Made by a program: the position numbers and the translations under genes. Of a DNA stretch of 64,000 bases, positions 10,875 to 22,244 are shown in pieces. This stretch comes from Eonycteris spelaea. Lineage: Eukaryota > Chordata > Mammalia > Chiroptera > Pteropodidae. The stretch spans positions 2,360,501-2,424,500 of the forward strand of contig PUFA01000171.1 of the NCBI GenBank assembly GCA_003508835.1, in the 5' to 3' direction. The first letter of the stretch is position 1. Each line of letters begins with the position of its first letter. The notes under the pieces are model-generated. The model saw only the letters and a program-made list of their open reading frames with translations. It was not told where the DNA came from and made no database searches.

Positions 10875-11720
10875 TAGAAGATAATATGCACTAAATAAAC
10901 ATTAGTCTGCTTTCCACATACCACCTTTTTGCTCTGGCAATTTCAGGGTTCTGATGGTTTTTATTTTTTAATTAATTAGTTCATTTAAACATATAATGCA
11001 CTGACCACTTTCTAGAGCTCTGGATGGCTGTAATATAAAAAGCCACAAAGAAGAATGAAAACAGAAAAAAAAAAAAAGATAACAAATACTAATCAATGCT
11101 GTCTCATACCCCATGCCTAGAACTAAAGACAACTCATACAAGCCTGCACTGTTACAACCCTATTGTAGGAGACAGACTTTCACACCAAGACCAAAGAGAC
11201 TATGTGACAGTAGAGTAAGGCAAGGTCACTCTTTATAGGGTTCAAAGAAGAATACAGTCAGATACCAACAGAGGAAAAATGCAGTACGTTCACTGGGCAC
11301 AGAAAGCACATTTCTGACCGGTCTTGCTGAAAGATGGGACAACACATCTGAATGTGGTACGATTCGGGGGGGGGGGGGGAGGGGGGACGGGGAGCCAAAA
11401 CAACTCCTGTGCAGAGACTAACACTTCCCACTCTCTCTCACCCGGGGGCCATTCATAGTCTATGGAAAAGCTTTGTTCTTGTGGCTTAAGGCTTTGCTCC
11501 TTTGGAAATAAAAATATCCTTGGGGAAAAATATAGAGACGTGAACTCCAGAAGCTGTGATACCTGTGTCCATGTCCACTCCCATCATTCAATCTGCTGCT
11601 CTCATCAGCCCGTGAAACCACACCTAGTGAAGACGTCAATGGCCTCCTATTCCAAACCCAGAGACCACGCAGGTCCACAGCTGGTTGACCCCTCTGCAAC
11701 TCTGGACACTATGGAACCCT
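10875..11720. other. Unassigned region with a G-rich tract
   Basis: No family was named with confidence. A TG-initiated block from about 11164 resembles the start of an LTR but could not be matched. Complementary-strand frames at 11460-11699 and 11462-11737 overlap each other and lack domains. Confidence 0.4.
11366..11393 (+). repeat. Poly-G tract (possible G-quadruplex)
   Basis: Fourteen consecutive G residues, an A, six more G, then an ACGGGG tail. Such a run can form a G-quadruplex on the + strand. Confidence 0.9.
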
Positions 11721-11724
11721 ATTT

Positions 11725-12512
11725 CAGCCTCCCTTAGTCTGTTCCATTATTCTTTCCTGGTTTTGCTCCCAGGTCTCCAGCTGCTCTTTCTGTCTCCTTT
11801 TCCAGCTCCCCTTCTCCCACACACCTCTCCAGTCTGAGTTCTTGTTTTCCTCCCTCTATCATCTATTCACAAGTTTTTAATTGCTGCTGGTGATTCCCAG
11901 GTCATCCCCACACTGAGCTCCAGACCCATATATTTCACCGCCTTCTGGGCTCTTCATTTAAATGTCTACAAGTATGTGAGACTGAAAATGACCCAAATCA
12001 AATTGTCAATCTCTCCAAACCTACTTTCTTCCCACATTCTATTTTATAGAAATAACATTATCCATTCAAAGAAAAGATGTGGGAAACCTGGGACAGAGTC
12101 CACCTTTCTGTGCCTGGTTACCTCTTCTTCATCTTCCAGCACTTAGTGAAGATCCAGACACTGCCTCTCCTAGGAACTCTTCCTTAACTTGCCTCAGCCT
12201 GAATCAAGTTCCACTCCCATGTGCTCCTATATACACTTCCACTGCAGCACTTATTGCATAGTATTATAATTGGAAAACACAACTTGGTTGCCCCTGTTAT
12301 ATATTCCGCAGTACCCTGAACTTTTGCTTCATAGCATTTCTTGTGAATATAATTCTATGATTATTTATATAATTATTAAATGCCCCTTTCCCCTCTAGAC
12401 TAAAGATTTCATACATTAGGGACCATCTATCTTGTTCAACACATCAAGCAGCCCACCTAGTGCTTGAGACACTATACATGCTCAATTAGTTGCTGAATAA
12501 ATGACTAAGTTA
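11725..12512 (+). mobile_element. L2 LINE 3' region
   Basis: Contains 'gattcccaggtcatcccc', 'gagctccagacccatata' and 'cttcatttaaatgtcta', then from about 12140 'aactcttccttaacttgcc', 'gcacttattgcatag', 'cccctctagactaaag' and the terminal 'atgctcaattagttgctgaa'. This is the L2 3' region in sense orientation, ending with its diagnostic tail. Coding frames are destroyed. Confidence 0.75.
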
Positions 12513-12514
12513 CC

Positions 12515-12632
12515 TGTGCATCTCCTCCACTAGACGGAGGAGCCCTCAGGAATAGAAGACTTATTTCTCTATCCCTAGTGCATACTGTGGAATAAGTGTT
12601 TGATAAATGTTGCTTGGTTGAGCAAGTCAATA
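12515..12632 (+). repeat. Short L2 3' tail
   Basis: A second, shorter L2 end directly downstream: 'tctctatccctagtgcat', 'gtgtttgataaatgttgc'. Confidence 0.55.
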
Positions 12633-12634
12633 TA

Positions 12635-13480
12635 AATATAGTAGTAGTATCACCAGTTGTCAAAGAGCAAGCTTTATATATTCGAGAGTGTTTGTTAATC
12701 AAACCTTTTCGGCCACATTTATCCCTATATGACACCAAATGAGGCAGCATTCTCACATCAGCCGCCTAACCCCGAGCCTCTCTGAGGTGGCTATTTACAG
12801 GGCTGGTCATCAGTGATAACAGTTATATCCATTTGTCTCTCAAGTGGCTGCCAGTTAGGCACCTTAAAAGCCTGGAAGCATAGAAAACACATCTCTTGAC
12901 AGCATCAGGCTTTATTCTACCTTTAGATAAAAGTAAACTCCCTGAGATAAGTTATTTGGGCTAAATGAATATCTGGAACCACTCATTTAACTTCTGTGGA
13001 TGTCTATACACACAACACATTCAAAGTTTATAGAGATGTCATGTTAAATAAGTTTTCTGGAGCAGGAAAAGATTAGTTTTTCAAAGCTCCACATTACAAA
13101 CAGTTTTATGCAACTAAGAATTTTTAATAAAACACGTCCCGCTTATTCAGGGGAATTCCACTTTCTTTCATCCAAAGCCTGAGGAGACTGTGAGCAATGT
13201 CTCAGCATAGCATGCCTTACTACCTGCTGGCACTTGATATTAAAAAGGAGAGGCAGCCACAGGTGCTTTTTCTGTGGAGAGCCAGATGTCAAGAGAAGGC
13301 CCCAAGGCTGAAAGAATGCGAATGCAAATGACCCAGAGGGGGCCTGAACTGATGATACTCTTTTAACATTGCAAACAATCATATTTTCCCAACTCCATTC
13401 TGTATTCTGATTCTAAGTTACATTCTCAAGTTTTTTCTTAAGTATATTCATAACTGAAAAACCAGAACAAGAACAAAAAA
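12635..13480. other. Unassigned sequence
   Basis: No gene or repeat recognised. The reverse frames at 12505-12756 and 13143-13382 have no domains. Confidence 0.45.
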
Positions 13481-13484
13481 GAAC

Positions 13485-13585
13485 ACTTCACCATTCTCTG
13501 TATTCCTATACACTTTACGACTAAATGATTGGCTCCATTTGGTAGATGAGAAAAGCAAGGTACAAAAAAAGTCTTGAAAATCATA
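13485..13585 (-). repeat. MIR remnant
   Basis: Reverse MIR traces: 'cctatacactttacgac', 'tccatttggtagatgag'. Ends at the LTR that follows. Confidence 0.45.
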
Positions 13586-13588
13586 TCC

Positions 13589-14033
13589 TGGGTAATTCCG
13601 TAGTGTGTCCCCTCCAAAATTCATGTAGACCTGGAACCTCAGAATGTGACCTCATTTGGAAATAGGGTCTTTGCAGATGAACTTAGTTACATTCAGATGA
13701 AGTCATACTGGATTGATTACAGGGGACTCTCGATCCAATGACTGGTATCTTTACAAGAAGAGGTGAGAACACACAGACTCACAGAGAGAAGATAGTCATG
13801 TGAAGACAGAAGCAGAGATTAAAGTTATGCTGCCACAGGGCAAGGAATGACTGGAGCTACCAGAAGGTGAAAGAGACAAGGAAGGCTCCCTTACAGGCTT
13901 CAGAGGGAGCACGGCTCTGCCAGCACCTTGATTTCAGACTTCTGGCCTCCAGAACTGTGAGGTTATAAATTTCTGTTGTTTTAAGCCACCAGTTTGTGAA
14001 AATGTATTAGGGCAACACTAGGAAACTAACACA
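13589..14033 (+). mobile_element. Solo MaLR LTR (MLT1 type)
   Basis: A near-complete 445-bp MLT1-like LTR. Consensus blocks appear in order: 'gtcccctccaaaattcatg', 'cctcagaatgtgacctcat', 'aatagggtctttgcagatg', 'caccttgatttcagac', 'tctggcctccagaactgtga', 'tttctgttgttttaagcc' and a terminal 'aaactaacaca'. Pentamers tatcc (13584-13588) and aatcc (14034-14038) flank it and match at four of five positions, as expected of an aged 5-bp duplication. Confidence 0.9.
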
Positions 14034-14150
14034 AATCCTAAATAGTAGGTATCTTTATTGCTATTTTACTGATGCAGAAATCAAGAATCAAGAACATCGG
14101 GTAACTTCACACAAAAAGTAACAAGCCATGCTTAATCCAATACCCATCTA
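14034..14150 (-). repeat. MIR remnant
   Basis: Reverse MIR traces: 'aaatagtaggtatctttatt', 'attttactgatgcagaaatc', then a decayed 'gtaacttcacac' segment. Confidence 0.5.
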
Positions 14151-14154
14151 CATG

Positions 14155-15080
14155 GGGGAGAAAGGTTAAAAGGCAGAGGATCATCCCAAAGAAAGGAGGT
14201 ACAAGGGAATGAAAAGAAGGCCGAATTCCTCAGCCTTAGTAAAATGAACCAGAAAGGAGGTAGAGGTGCTTGAAGCATGATCTCAGGTATGGTTGGCAGA
14301 TCTTTATTTCCCTAAGAACCACTCCTGAGGCAGCACACAACCCACAGCAGTGGTTCAGGACCCCGAAGCTCTCAACTGACCTCACTTACAGACAGTTGTT
14401 TCTTTTTGCTTTAACTCAAAGAACAGTTTATCAATGGAATTAAACAGGTATGGCAAGAGAATGCTGAGCATAAACCACTGTCCCCAACCACTTATCTCTA
14501 GTGGCTCATGATCTGCCATGGCTATACTCAACTTTTAAGGTGGCATTGCGGCCCATTGGCAGTGTTTATTTCTTCCTTTTATAAATTTTGAAGTATCTAA
14601 AACATAGGGAAAAGTATGTGTAGTACCATGTACCACTAGTTAGCTTCAATAATTTTTAACATGTGGCAGTTATTTCTGATTCTCGATTTTTATTTTAAAC
14701 TATGTCCCCTTCTTTGATGAATATAAAAAATTTCACTGTCTCCTCCTCCCCTTTGAGGCTCTAACCTACACCCTCCATGGATGTGTGTAGCCTCTTGAGT
14801 GACAATTGTTGGAGCAGACATAATGAATCTTGGTTTCAGCAAAGCATGACAAAGGTCCCCCATGATGACTTGATGGGGTAGACAAGACGACCAGAGTTAA
14901 GGGCAGGTTGAATGACAGTATCCATTGATTTGAGTTAACCAATTGGTTTCAATCTGGAAACTTTCTTTATGAACATGCTGAAGGGCTCTCCCTTTGTCCC
15001 TGTCCTGTTTAACATTTTACCCACAACTTATATAAAGACTTAAGCAACACTGAAACTTCATTCTGTCTTGTATTGTGGTG
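14155..15080. other. Unassigned sequence
   Basis: No firm call. The block at about 14570-14770 resembles a reverse 3' UTR piece of an old LINE ('taacatgtggcagttat'), but the match is too weak to name. Confidence 0.4.
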
Positions 15081-15084
15081 TTTA

Positions 15085-15190
15085 TATTCTTCTTCCTCAC
15101 TATATTGTAAGCTCCGTAGCTGTACCCTCCCAGAACCTGGACCAAGTGTCTTGCATATAGCTGGAAGTTCAATAAAGTCTATTGAATTAA
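15085..15190 (+). repeat. L2 3' end
   Basis: Diagnostic L2 terminus: 'tattgtaagctccgtagc', 'gtcttgcatatagctgg', 'aataaagtctattgaatta'. Confidence 0.75.
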
Positions 15191-15269
15191 ACTGTATCAC
15201 ATAAGGACAGGTTGTAGGAACTGGGAATGTGAAGCCTGGAAATGAGACAGTATCAGGGAGAAATGACAA

Positions 15270-15535
15270 CTGTCTACTCATATCTGAAGGATGATGAGAT
15301 TTAAGCTATGTAACTCTGGAGGGAAAAATTTGAACAACTGCTGAAAGAAATAGTGAGTCAATTTCTGTCCAGCATCAGGAAGCTCTTGCTAATGATTACA
15401 TCTGATAGCAAAGGGAATGGGCTATTTCGAGTCCTCCCATTTATGATTACTTTCAAAAGGGTTCCTGCTCTACGTAAAAGAATAAATCGGATACTCTCTT
15501 CTGAATCCAAGATTCTATGATATTCTAAGCTTCTT
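15270..15535 (+). repeat. CR1/L3-like LINE remnant
   Basis: Shows 'gaaggatgatgagattta', 'tatgtaactctggaggg', 'aagctcttgctaatgatta', 'gaatgggctatttcgag' and a terminal 'aagattctatgatattct'. This is the order of an ancient CR1-clade LINE 3' end. The name is from memory; divergence is high. Confidence 0.45.
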
Positions 15536-15539
15536 AGTT

Positions 15540-15875
15540 TTCAGTTCTTTTTCTTAAATTACCAATTTTTATTGATATCAATACATAAAATAATGACATC
15601 TCACGTATAATAGGATGATACCTGCAAAAGAGAATTGCTTTATTTCTAAACTAGGGTACAACTGAATTATAGTTGTTATTCTTAAATTAGTTGGAGTCCA
15701 CATAAAACTTCCCTGATAGCCAATGCAGCATGTTAACGTGCAATTCACTAATATTGTGAGTGGCTGAGGTCTTAATCCTATTGATTTGCAAAATGATACC
15801 CACCAAGAGACAGTAACCTAGCATCTCTCAAGAGTGTAACTGTGTCACACCCTTGAAAGCCAATGTGCTCAGTGT
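15540..15875. other. Unassigned sequence
   Basis: AT-rich, nothing recognised. Confidence 0.45.
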
Positions 15876-15879
15876 CTTC

Positions 15880-16358
15880 CATTTAGCTCTGCTCTAGGCC
15901 AAGGCAGGAAGCCTGTATGCACCACATCAGTAGGCTCCTGTGTCCCTTGGCTTCCAGTAGGTTTTGGCCAAAAGTGAAGCCTGGCAAAAGATCAAAGGAA
16001 GGGTGGAGAGTGTGGTTATTTATTCCTTTGCCTCGTTCCCTAATGAGTACCAAAGATCTGGCCACATCCCTATCTGAAAGTCACAGTTCCAGTAAGGCGA
16101 CCTTCTCCACGGGCTGGCCCTGCCTCCAGTTTCCATAACCACTCCTCCTTTTGGCCCCTCAGACATAGGATCAACATTGACTCTGCTGTCACTAGCCCTG
16201 GGGTATTGCACCTGTCACTAGCCTGGGGTATTGCACATCCTGTGGTTTCCTTATATTAAAATGCTCTGCTCTCAGCTTTGAAAGAGTCTTCTAATCTCTC
16301 CTCAAATTACCTAATTTAGGTGTGTTGTCTCTCTCCTGCTGGAGTCTGATTGACACAG
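15880..16358 (+). mobile_element. LTR-like ancient repeat
   Basis: Features resemble an old ERV LTR: 'gtgtcccttggcttccagta', 'tatttattcctttgcctc', 'ctgtggtttccttatatta', then 'aatctctcctcaaattacc', 'taatttaggtgtgttgtc' and an end 'ctggagtctgattgacaca'. A 26-bp tandem duplication lies inside it at 16186-16236. The family is not named with confidence. Confidence 0.5.
16186..16236. repeat. Two-copy tandem duplication of about 26 bp
   Basis: Unit one (16186-16211) and unit two (16212-16236) both read from ctgtcactagc to ggggtattgcac. The second copy lacks one C. The near identity suggests a recent local duplication inside an older repeat. Confidence 0.9.
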
Positions 16359-16359
16359 C

Positions 16360-17005
16360 CAGATACCAGTCAAGATCAACAAACTGAACTGATGGGTCCC
16401 AGGGCAGAGCAAGTGAGCCCCTCCTCACCAGGAACATAGGCAGGAGGGCTGCCACCCCCACAGCACAGAGCAGCCTCCTGAAGTCTCTAACAGTGCTAGT
16501 CTAGCCATGGAAAGAAGGCAGCAGCAACTAGGCAGTTATACTAAAGATTACAGTCGATCCATTAGAAAATGAGGTTTTTTTTTAAAATGAACTGAGAGAC
16601 AAAAGTTAGTCTTTTTTCCAAATTCAGAGGAAAATAATCTTATTCCCTCGGATGAAATTTGGACAAGAAGCCGTGTGGTATGAAAAGAAGGATGTAACTA
16701 TTTTCTGATTGATATCAGAAATGCCTCAATCTTTTCAAGCTTCAGAACTGACTACTTAAGCTTTAAGCTGCAGGTACCTGCCTTCCTAGTACATGTCCAA
16801 TATACAGCTTGCCACTTCTTCTTGGTCCTTATTTAGCCTATTCTTTTGTGATGAGCACCTAAGACTGGGGTCTAGGGAGAAAGTCAATATTGCAACGTTA
16901 CAATGCTGAAAGGAAGAAAAGAAGGAAAAGGTGCCAAAGAAGATAGAGAGCAAATCTCTTCCTCACACTCTGTCCCTTGCTCTTTCTCATTCTCTTTCTC
17001 ATTAT
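16360..17005. other. Unassigned sequence
   Basis: No gene or family recognised. T/C-rich, with repeated CTCATTCTCTTTCTC-like motifs around 16980-17010. Confidence 0.45.
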
Positions 17006-17011
17006 CTCTCT

Positions 17012-17238
17012 GTTAGAAGAGCAGGCAGCCCTAAGCTCAAATCCTAGTTCTGGCACTTATTAGCCAATGACCTAGGACACAGTACATAGCCACTCCAGCC
17101 TTAGTTTCTTTAATCATAAAACAGAGATAATTATAACCTACCTTGAGAAGTTGTTATAAAGATTAAAGGAGCTAGAATGTTTAGCAGAGGGTCTGGCACA
17201 CAATTAGTGTTTAATGAATGTTAAGTGTTATTATAGAC
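17012..17238 (+). repeat. MIR SINE, near full length
   Basis: MIR blocks in order: 'gctcaaatcctagttctgg', 'cacttattagccaatgacc', 'ccagccttagtttcttta', 'agttgttataaagattaaag', 'tctggcacacaattag' and 'gaatgttaagtgttattat'. Confidence 0.85.
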
Positions 17239-17394
17239 AAATGTATTGGCTTGTTTTCCCCTTGAAGGTTCAAAGAGCTTTAATTTATGGAAATGTAGTA
17301 CCTGAGTTGTAAGTCCATGTGAGGGATGTCAGAGGAGAGAGGAGAAAATGGCGTGATATGAAAAAAGGGCAGAAAGTAGAGTCCAAGAGCAGAA

Positions 17395-17495
17395 CAATGT
17401 AGAAGAGTGCTTACCACTGAGGATGTGAATACCTGAGATGGAACAAACATAGAGCACCACCCAGGGGCAGGCACACAGTAGAAGCTCAATTAATG
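17395..17495 (+). repeat. L2 3' end fragment
   Basis: Ends with 'ggcaggcacacagtagaag' and 'ctcaattaatggcag', the L2 terminal motif. Confidence 0.5.
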
Positions 17496-17699
17496 GCAGC
17501 CAGGAGTATTAGTACTAAAAGAGCCCAAAGGGAGATCCTGCCCTTCTTCTCTCTCAAAAAAAATAGCCCTCTGGCAATGGGAAAAGGGGTCAGGAGCCTG
17601 CAGGGCAGTGTCAGATTGAGGCCAATGGAGAGGAGCCGGCTTGCATTTGCAGGAAGTAAAAACAGGCAGATTTCATCTACTTCATCTTTCTGCCCAGAA

Positions 17700-18085
17700 C
17701 CAAGCCTGCTGAGACCCAATAATGAAAATCTTCACAGCACATTACTGAATACAGTAATGCCTTTCTGCCTCAATAATACCGCAGCCTATGCATGAGTGTA
17801 AATCATTATTCGCATACGGCTAGAAGAAAACTCAGTGATTTACATTTAGGGTTTATGTTTTGTTTCCAATGAAAACATCCATCCTGACAACAATTCTTGC
17901 ACAGGTATTCCTACTTCAAGCAAATAGCTCAAGTTAGACTGTGTTCTCTTGCCTGAGACTTCTGACCTAATTCAGCTTTCCATTTTACTGGCTTTAAGAG
18001 AGCCTGGTTAAAGATTTATAATCCTGTCAATTTATCCCCAGGACAAATTATATTCCAGGCTACTTTAATGCCTGAAGACAACCAG
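17700..18085. promoter_or_regulatory. Candidate conserved noncoding element
   Basis: Repeat-free sequence unlike its surroundings: dense TAAT-type motifs, an octamer-like 'ctatgcatgagtg', 'aaatcattattcgcatacgg', and retained CpGs at about 17780 and 17815-17818. No long frame continues through it. The texture is that of a developmental enhancer, but conservation cannot be assessed from one sequence. Confidence 0.3.
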
Positions 18086-18089
18086 TACT

Positions 18090-20170
18090 AGTCAGCCAAA
18101 TACTTTTCTTATCTCCACTCTTAGACAACTAGTATGCTCAGCATTTTTGAGATGGCTGAGTAAAAACACCCCTCTATCTTTTTTCCCCCTCACATTGGTT
18201 ATATCCAAGATAGATAACCACTCCTGGTTACAAGAAAACAAAGAATCTTGTGGGATGGGGTAAGATGGGCATGAGCCCTGTGCTTTTGCTGCCACCATTG
18301 GCAGGAAGCATTACTTTCCATCAAGCTGCCTCCTCATTATCTTCTCTTCAGACAATAATCCTCTAGTATAGTCAAATGATATTCAAGTCTTTGTGAAGCA
18401 GGTCCCAAAATTACACCAAATATGGAAGAGATGCATTTACAGAAGTATGTTTTCCAGTCCCTAAATTAACAGTAAGGTATTTTATATGACCTAAGTGGAC
18501 CATGATTTCTTGTAGTCGAGAACATGACCCAACACATTTCCAAGTGGAAGCAGTGACTGTAGCAAAATTCAATTTATAGATAGCTCCTAAGACACATGAG
18601 GCTCATTCACAGACACTAAGCATCAGAGATTCATCCTGAAAATAAAAAGGTTGCTATTCTGATCTCACAGATACAGCTGTGTGTTTAGCTGAAACACAGG
18701 AGACACAGTACACAACAAGGGACATGATAATAGTCACATAGTGCTCAGTTATGCCATCTGTACAACAAAGCTGGTGTACACAGTCACTGGTGATAAGCCC
18801 TAGTAAAAAAAAAAAAATTATTAAGCACATTGACAATAACAGTCTAATGCAATTAGACTGTTTTTTTTTTATTTCAACCCACCTGCCATTCTATGCATGA
18901 TAGTTCTCCAAAGCAATGTTTTAAATGAGAAGTGCTTTTTCCATAGCTTCCCAATAAGAAATTAAAATGCTCTTGAAAAATCTGATAGTTTCCCCCATTA
19001 AGATTTGTTGGTTCTCGTCACTAACCAGTAAGCACAGTCTTAACATTCTGCCCCTTACATAAAGACAAGGGTAAGAATGAGTAGTAATGAAGTATGCAAC
19101 TAGAGTCAAAATATCCCTAACGAGAGGTATAATTGCAAGAGCTATATTACTTTTCAGTTTCAATTCTAAGATGTTTCCTGCGTTCAAAAGACAAGAGAGC
19201 TCTTGGGGATGGGAGTGTGGGAGCTTCCAAATGATTATAAAGGATGGAAGATATTAAGGGCAAGGAGACTGAAAGAGAGGGAAAGGTCCTGGGAATAAAG
19301 AGTGTCTGGACCCCACTTTTCCATGGCATCTCTATGAGGTAACAAGACAACCTATCTGAGAGGAATGGCTTCTGGTCATGGTACCGAGGTAGAGGAGACC
19401 ATGGACCATCCTGGATAGATGCCAGTGTTTAAGGGTGGAGCAAAAGCAGCAGAGAGTTCCTAAACCAAAGGATCTTGGGGAGAGTGCAAAGAGGTTGGAG
19501 ATATCTCCTGGCAACTTATTTGGATTCAAGACAGAGATGAATCACTTCCTTGAAAACCTGGAAAAAACTGGCAGTGTGTCAGATTTCAGACTGTGACAAG
19601 ATCCCAAGAAGATGAAGGGACACATCAGGAAGACGGGGTATTTTTCTGCCTATCTGACATCAGATAGGCAGAGACACAACATTAGAAGTTGATTAAAGTT
19701 ATAAAACATAAAGTCAGTGTTTCCATCACTCATGAGTTGTGGACTATAATTTGCACCCAGCTTCTAAATTAACCTTTCACAATGTACCTTTCTTTGTTGG
19801 GTGTCATGAATAAAATACTGCTGCCAACGCAAAGACCGCGAAGGCAGTATTTTTATCATATGGTCACATCTAACTTCCATCCGAAATGATGACACTCTGA
19901 GAAAAAGTACAGTTTTAAAATATAAAGGGACCCCAAAGCTTTTCAATCAAGAACTTCACAAAATATCTCAATAGCCTAATGTTCTTCAGACTAATAAGTT
20001 AAAACAGGAGATTTTTTAAATGGTGGTATTAAATATAACTTAACTTTTCTTCAATGATTCTATTCAATTAAAACAAATAACTACATGTAGGACTCTTACT
20101 GTCAATCCACTGAGCTAGCAGATGACAACCACAAACAGAAGGACAAGAATGTGCAGACTGGGTAGGCCTA
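18090..20170. other. Unassigned, mostly unique sequence
   Basis: No gene or confident repeat. Contains an A tract near 18807-18819, a perfect hairpin followed by a T run at 18839-18870, and several short reverse frames (18092-18298, 18921-19187, 19147-19350) without domains. Confidence 0.45.
18839..18870. other. Perfect 10-bp hairpin followed by T run
   Basis: Arms acagtctaat (18839-18848) and attagactgt (18852-18861) are exact reverse complements around a gca loop, and T residues continue from 18861 to about 18870. The shape imitates an intrinsic terminator, but nothing nearby suggests a transcription unit that would use it. Confidence 0.6.
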
Positions 20171-20299
20171 ACCCAACAAGTAGATGAAGATACCACAAGG
20201 GAAAAAAGTCAGGTGAAATTCAGTGGAAGGATGAAGTAGGGGAGAGAAGGAGAAGGAGGAAGGGCACGCAAGAGTACCTAAATGAGGAATCCATAAATT

Positions 20300-20775
20300 A
20301 AGGCCCATCTCAAATGCTGGAGGAGCTGCATTTATAATGTGCCTTGAACAGTAAGGTTTTAAAGGGTAAAGATAGAAGGAGCTACTCTTGACTCAGGGAA
20401 TGACATGAAAAAGGAGTGGCCATGATACAGCATAGAGAATTTTGCAGGGTGAGTATAGATGGGGTGGGGCTGAACTATAGAAGTCTTAAAGGGCCAGGTC
20501 GAGGAGACAGCATTTAATTTGGTAGGAAACAGCCATAGAAGCATGTGAGCTGGAAAGAAGCAAAATTGAAGTTGGTCCTTGAGAAAACTTAACAGGCAAT
20601 GGTGTTGTACTGGCAAGTGCAACCAGTAGCAGATGTCAAAATGTGCCATCAATATGCTAGGAAAAATGGCTTGAGAACAGCAGTGATCCTGGCATGGTTA
20701 GGGTGCTAAGAGAAACTACAAAGGGAGTCTCTGTGGACTGAATGTGGCAAAAAGTGGGAGAGTTAAGATAACTTC
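20300..20775 (-). repeat. L2 LINE fragment, reverse orientation
   Basis: Diverged reverse L2 3' region: 'gaggagctgcatttataatg', 'ggaatgacatgaaaaagg', 'gtcttaaagggccaggtc', 'atttggtaggaaacagcc'. A/G-rich sequence just upstream (20220-20270) may be part of it. Confidence 0.5.
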
Positions 20776-20894
20776 AACTTCAAAATATTTTGTTGAGTGA
20801 AAAAAAGGAAGTCGCTCAATTCTAAGCATAGTATATCTATATAAAAGAAAATCATTACTGCTGCATGGGTTGTACAGGCACATACAGTACACAT

Positions 20895-21012
20895 AAAGAG
20901 GCAATAGAGAATAGTAATTAAGTGATTCTGGACAGAGTGCCTGAGTTCAAATTCCAGTTCTGGCAATTACCAGCTCCGGGGCCCTGGACAAATCATTTAA
21001 CCTTCCTGGGAG
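20895..21012 (+). repeat. MIR SINE core
   Basis: MIR core in sense: 'gagtgcctgagttcaaattc', 'cagttctggcaattaccagc' and 'caaatcatttaaccttcc'. Confidence 0.8.
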
Positions 21013-21014
21013 GC

Positions 21015-21685
21015 AGAAGAGCTTACAAAAAGCGAGATGTGGAGTTGCAGTTGTGTAAGAATTTTTTTTCAATAAAATATTGTTTGCCAACAGTGAGGGT
21101 CCAACTGGGGTTAGATTTCATGGTTTTAAGTTGTCAAAATCAGAACAGAAAGAAGGCCATGTAGGTTTAAGCTGATTGATGTAGGCAAAGTAAAGGCCCA
21201 CGGGAAGATTCCTGATCCCTAAAGTGGTAGCTGGCTCACTCTAAACTTGCATGTGACTAAGGCTGATAGACAGGAAAGTAAAGACAGATGATAAAAACGA
21301 AAAAAGAGAACTGAGAGAAAGAGTGGACTGGGGCACAGGACGCCAAAATGAGGACAAAGAGCAGTTCAACAGCAGAGAGGGAGGAAGGTGACCTGAGAGA
21401 GGAATTCAAAAGCAGAGTGATTTCAACTGATGATGCACTGTGGCCATGGAGTAGGACCACCAGAGGAATGAGAAAGGAGTCACCAAGAGGAGCATATAAA
21501 GAATGGTTCAAACGGCGGCAGAGAGTTGATCATATAGCTTTTCTTCTCATCCCTCTAAACATTAATTATCACTTTTAAAAAAATAGTAACAATAGAGAGA
21601 GGGGGCTGAATGCAAACTGACCTCATGACATTTCTCAGAAGTTTAGTCTTTGGTGAAATCCTCAGAATGAGTTTTTTCTTTCCTT
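21015..21685. other. Unassigned purine-rich sequence
   Basis: A/G-rich and possibly more decayed L2, but not clear enough to call. Opposite frames at 21257-21511 and 21348-21578 cover the same DNA and are probably chance. Confidence 0.4.
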
Positions 21686-21689
21686 TTCT

Positions 21690-21910
21690 GGTTCATTTAT
21701 TCAACAGATAATTACTGTGCAAAGAACTGTACTATCTGTGGGGGATGTGGATCTAATCTATGCTACAGCCCTTAAGGGGGTTTACAACCTATCAGAGAGT
21801 ATGAGAAAATAATTAACAATTTTACAGGAGCTAATTAACAAGACAATAGGTGATGTTACAAGGCAATATGAAGTGAAGTGACAAATAAATGATATGTGCT
21901 TACAAAGGAG
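21690..21910 (-). repeat. L2 3' end, reverse orientation
   Basis: 'ggttcatttattcaacagat', 'actgtactatctgtggggg', 'gggggtttacaacctatc' and 'gaaaataattaacaattt' follow the reverse L2 terminus. Confidence 0.7.
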
Positions 21911-21939
21911 AAATACACTGTTGGTTGTTGGCTATTTTT

Positions 21940-22175
21940 TCATCTAGTCATTTAACAAAGATTTTTTTAGCACTACCTATTTGCCAGGTACTGTGCTAGC
22001 CATATGTTGGCGAACAGACACAGACCAGCCCTGAGCCTAGAGGAAGAATATAGATAGTAACAAATATACAAATAATGGAGAAATACACACTATGATTAAG
22101 AGCTATGAAGGAAAAGAATGGGATGCTTCAAAACAGAAAAACAATACAATGGAGGGATCCTGGCATTACAAAACA
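21940..22175 (-). repeat. Second L2 3' end, reverse orientation
   Basis: Adjacent independent copy: 'catttaacaaagattttt', 'tatttgccaggtactgtgc', 'cagaccagccctgagcc', 'gattaagagctatgaagg'. Two L2 ends lie in tandem here. Confidence 0.7.
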
Positions 22176-22244
22176 CCTTAAGAAAGCACATGGCAACATT
22201 TTATTGTGTTATATTAATTAATCACATTGTATATGCAAGACTTT

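Noticed and set aside
18839..18870. Bacterial intrinsic terminator
   Set aside because: The window is mammalian nuclear DNA with no operon; the hairpin is recorded only as a structure.
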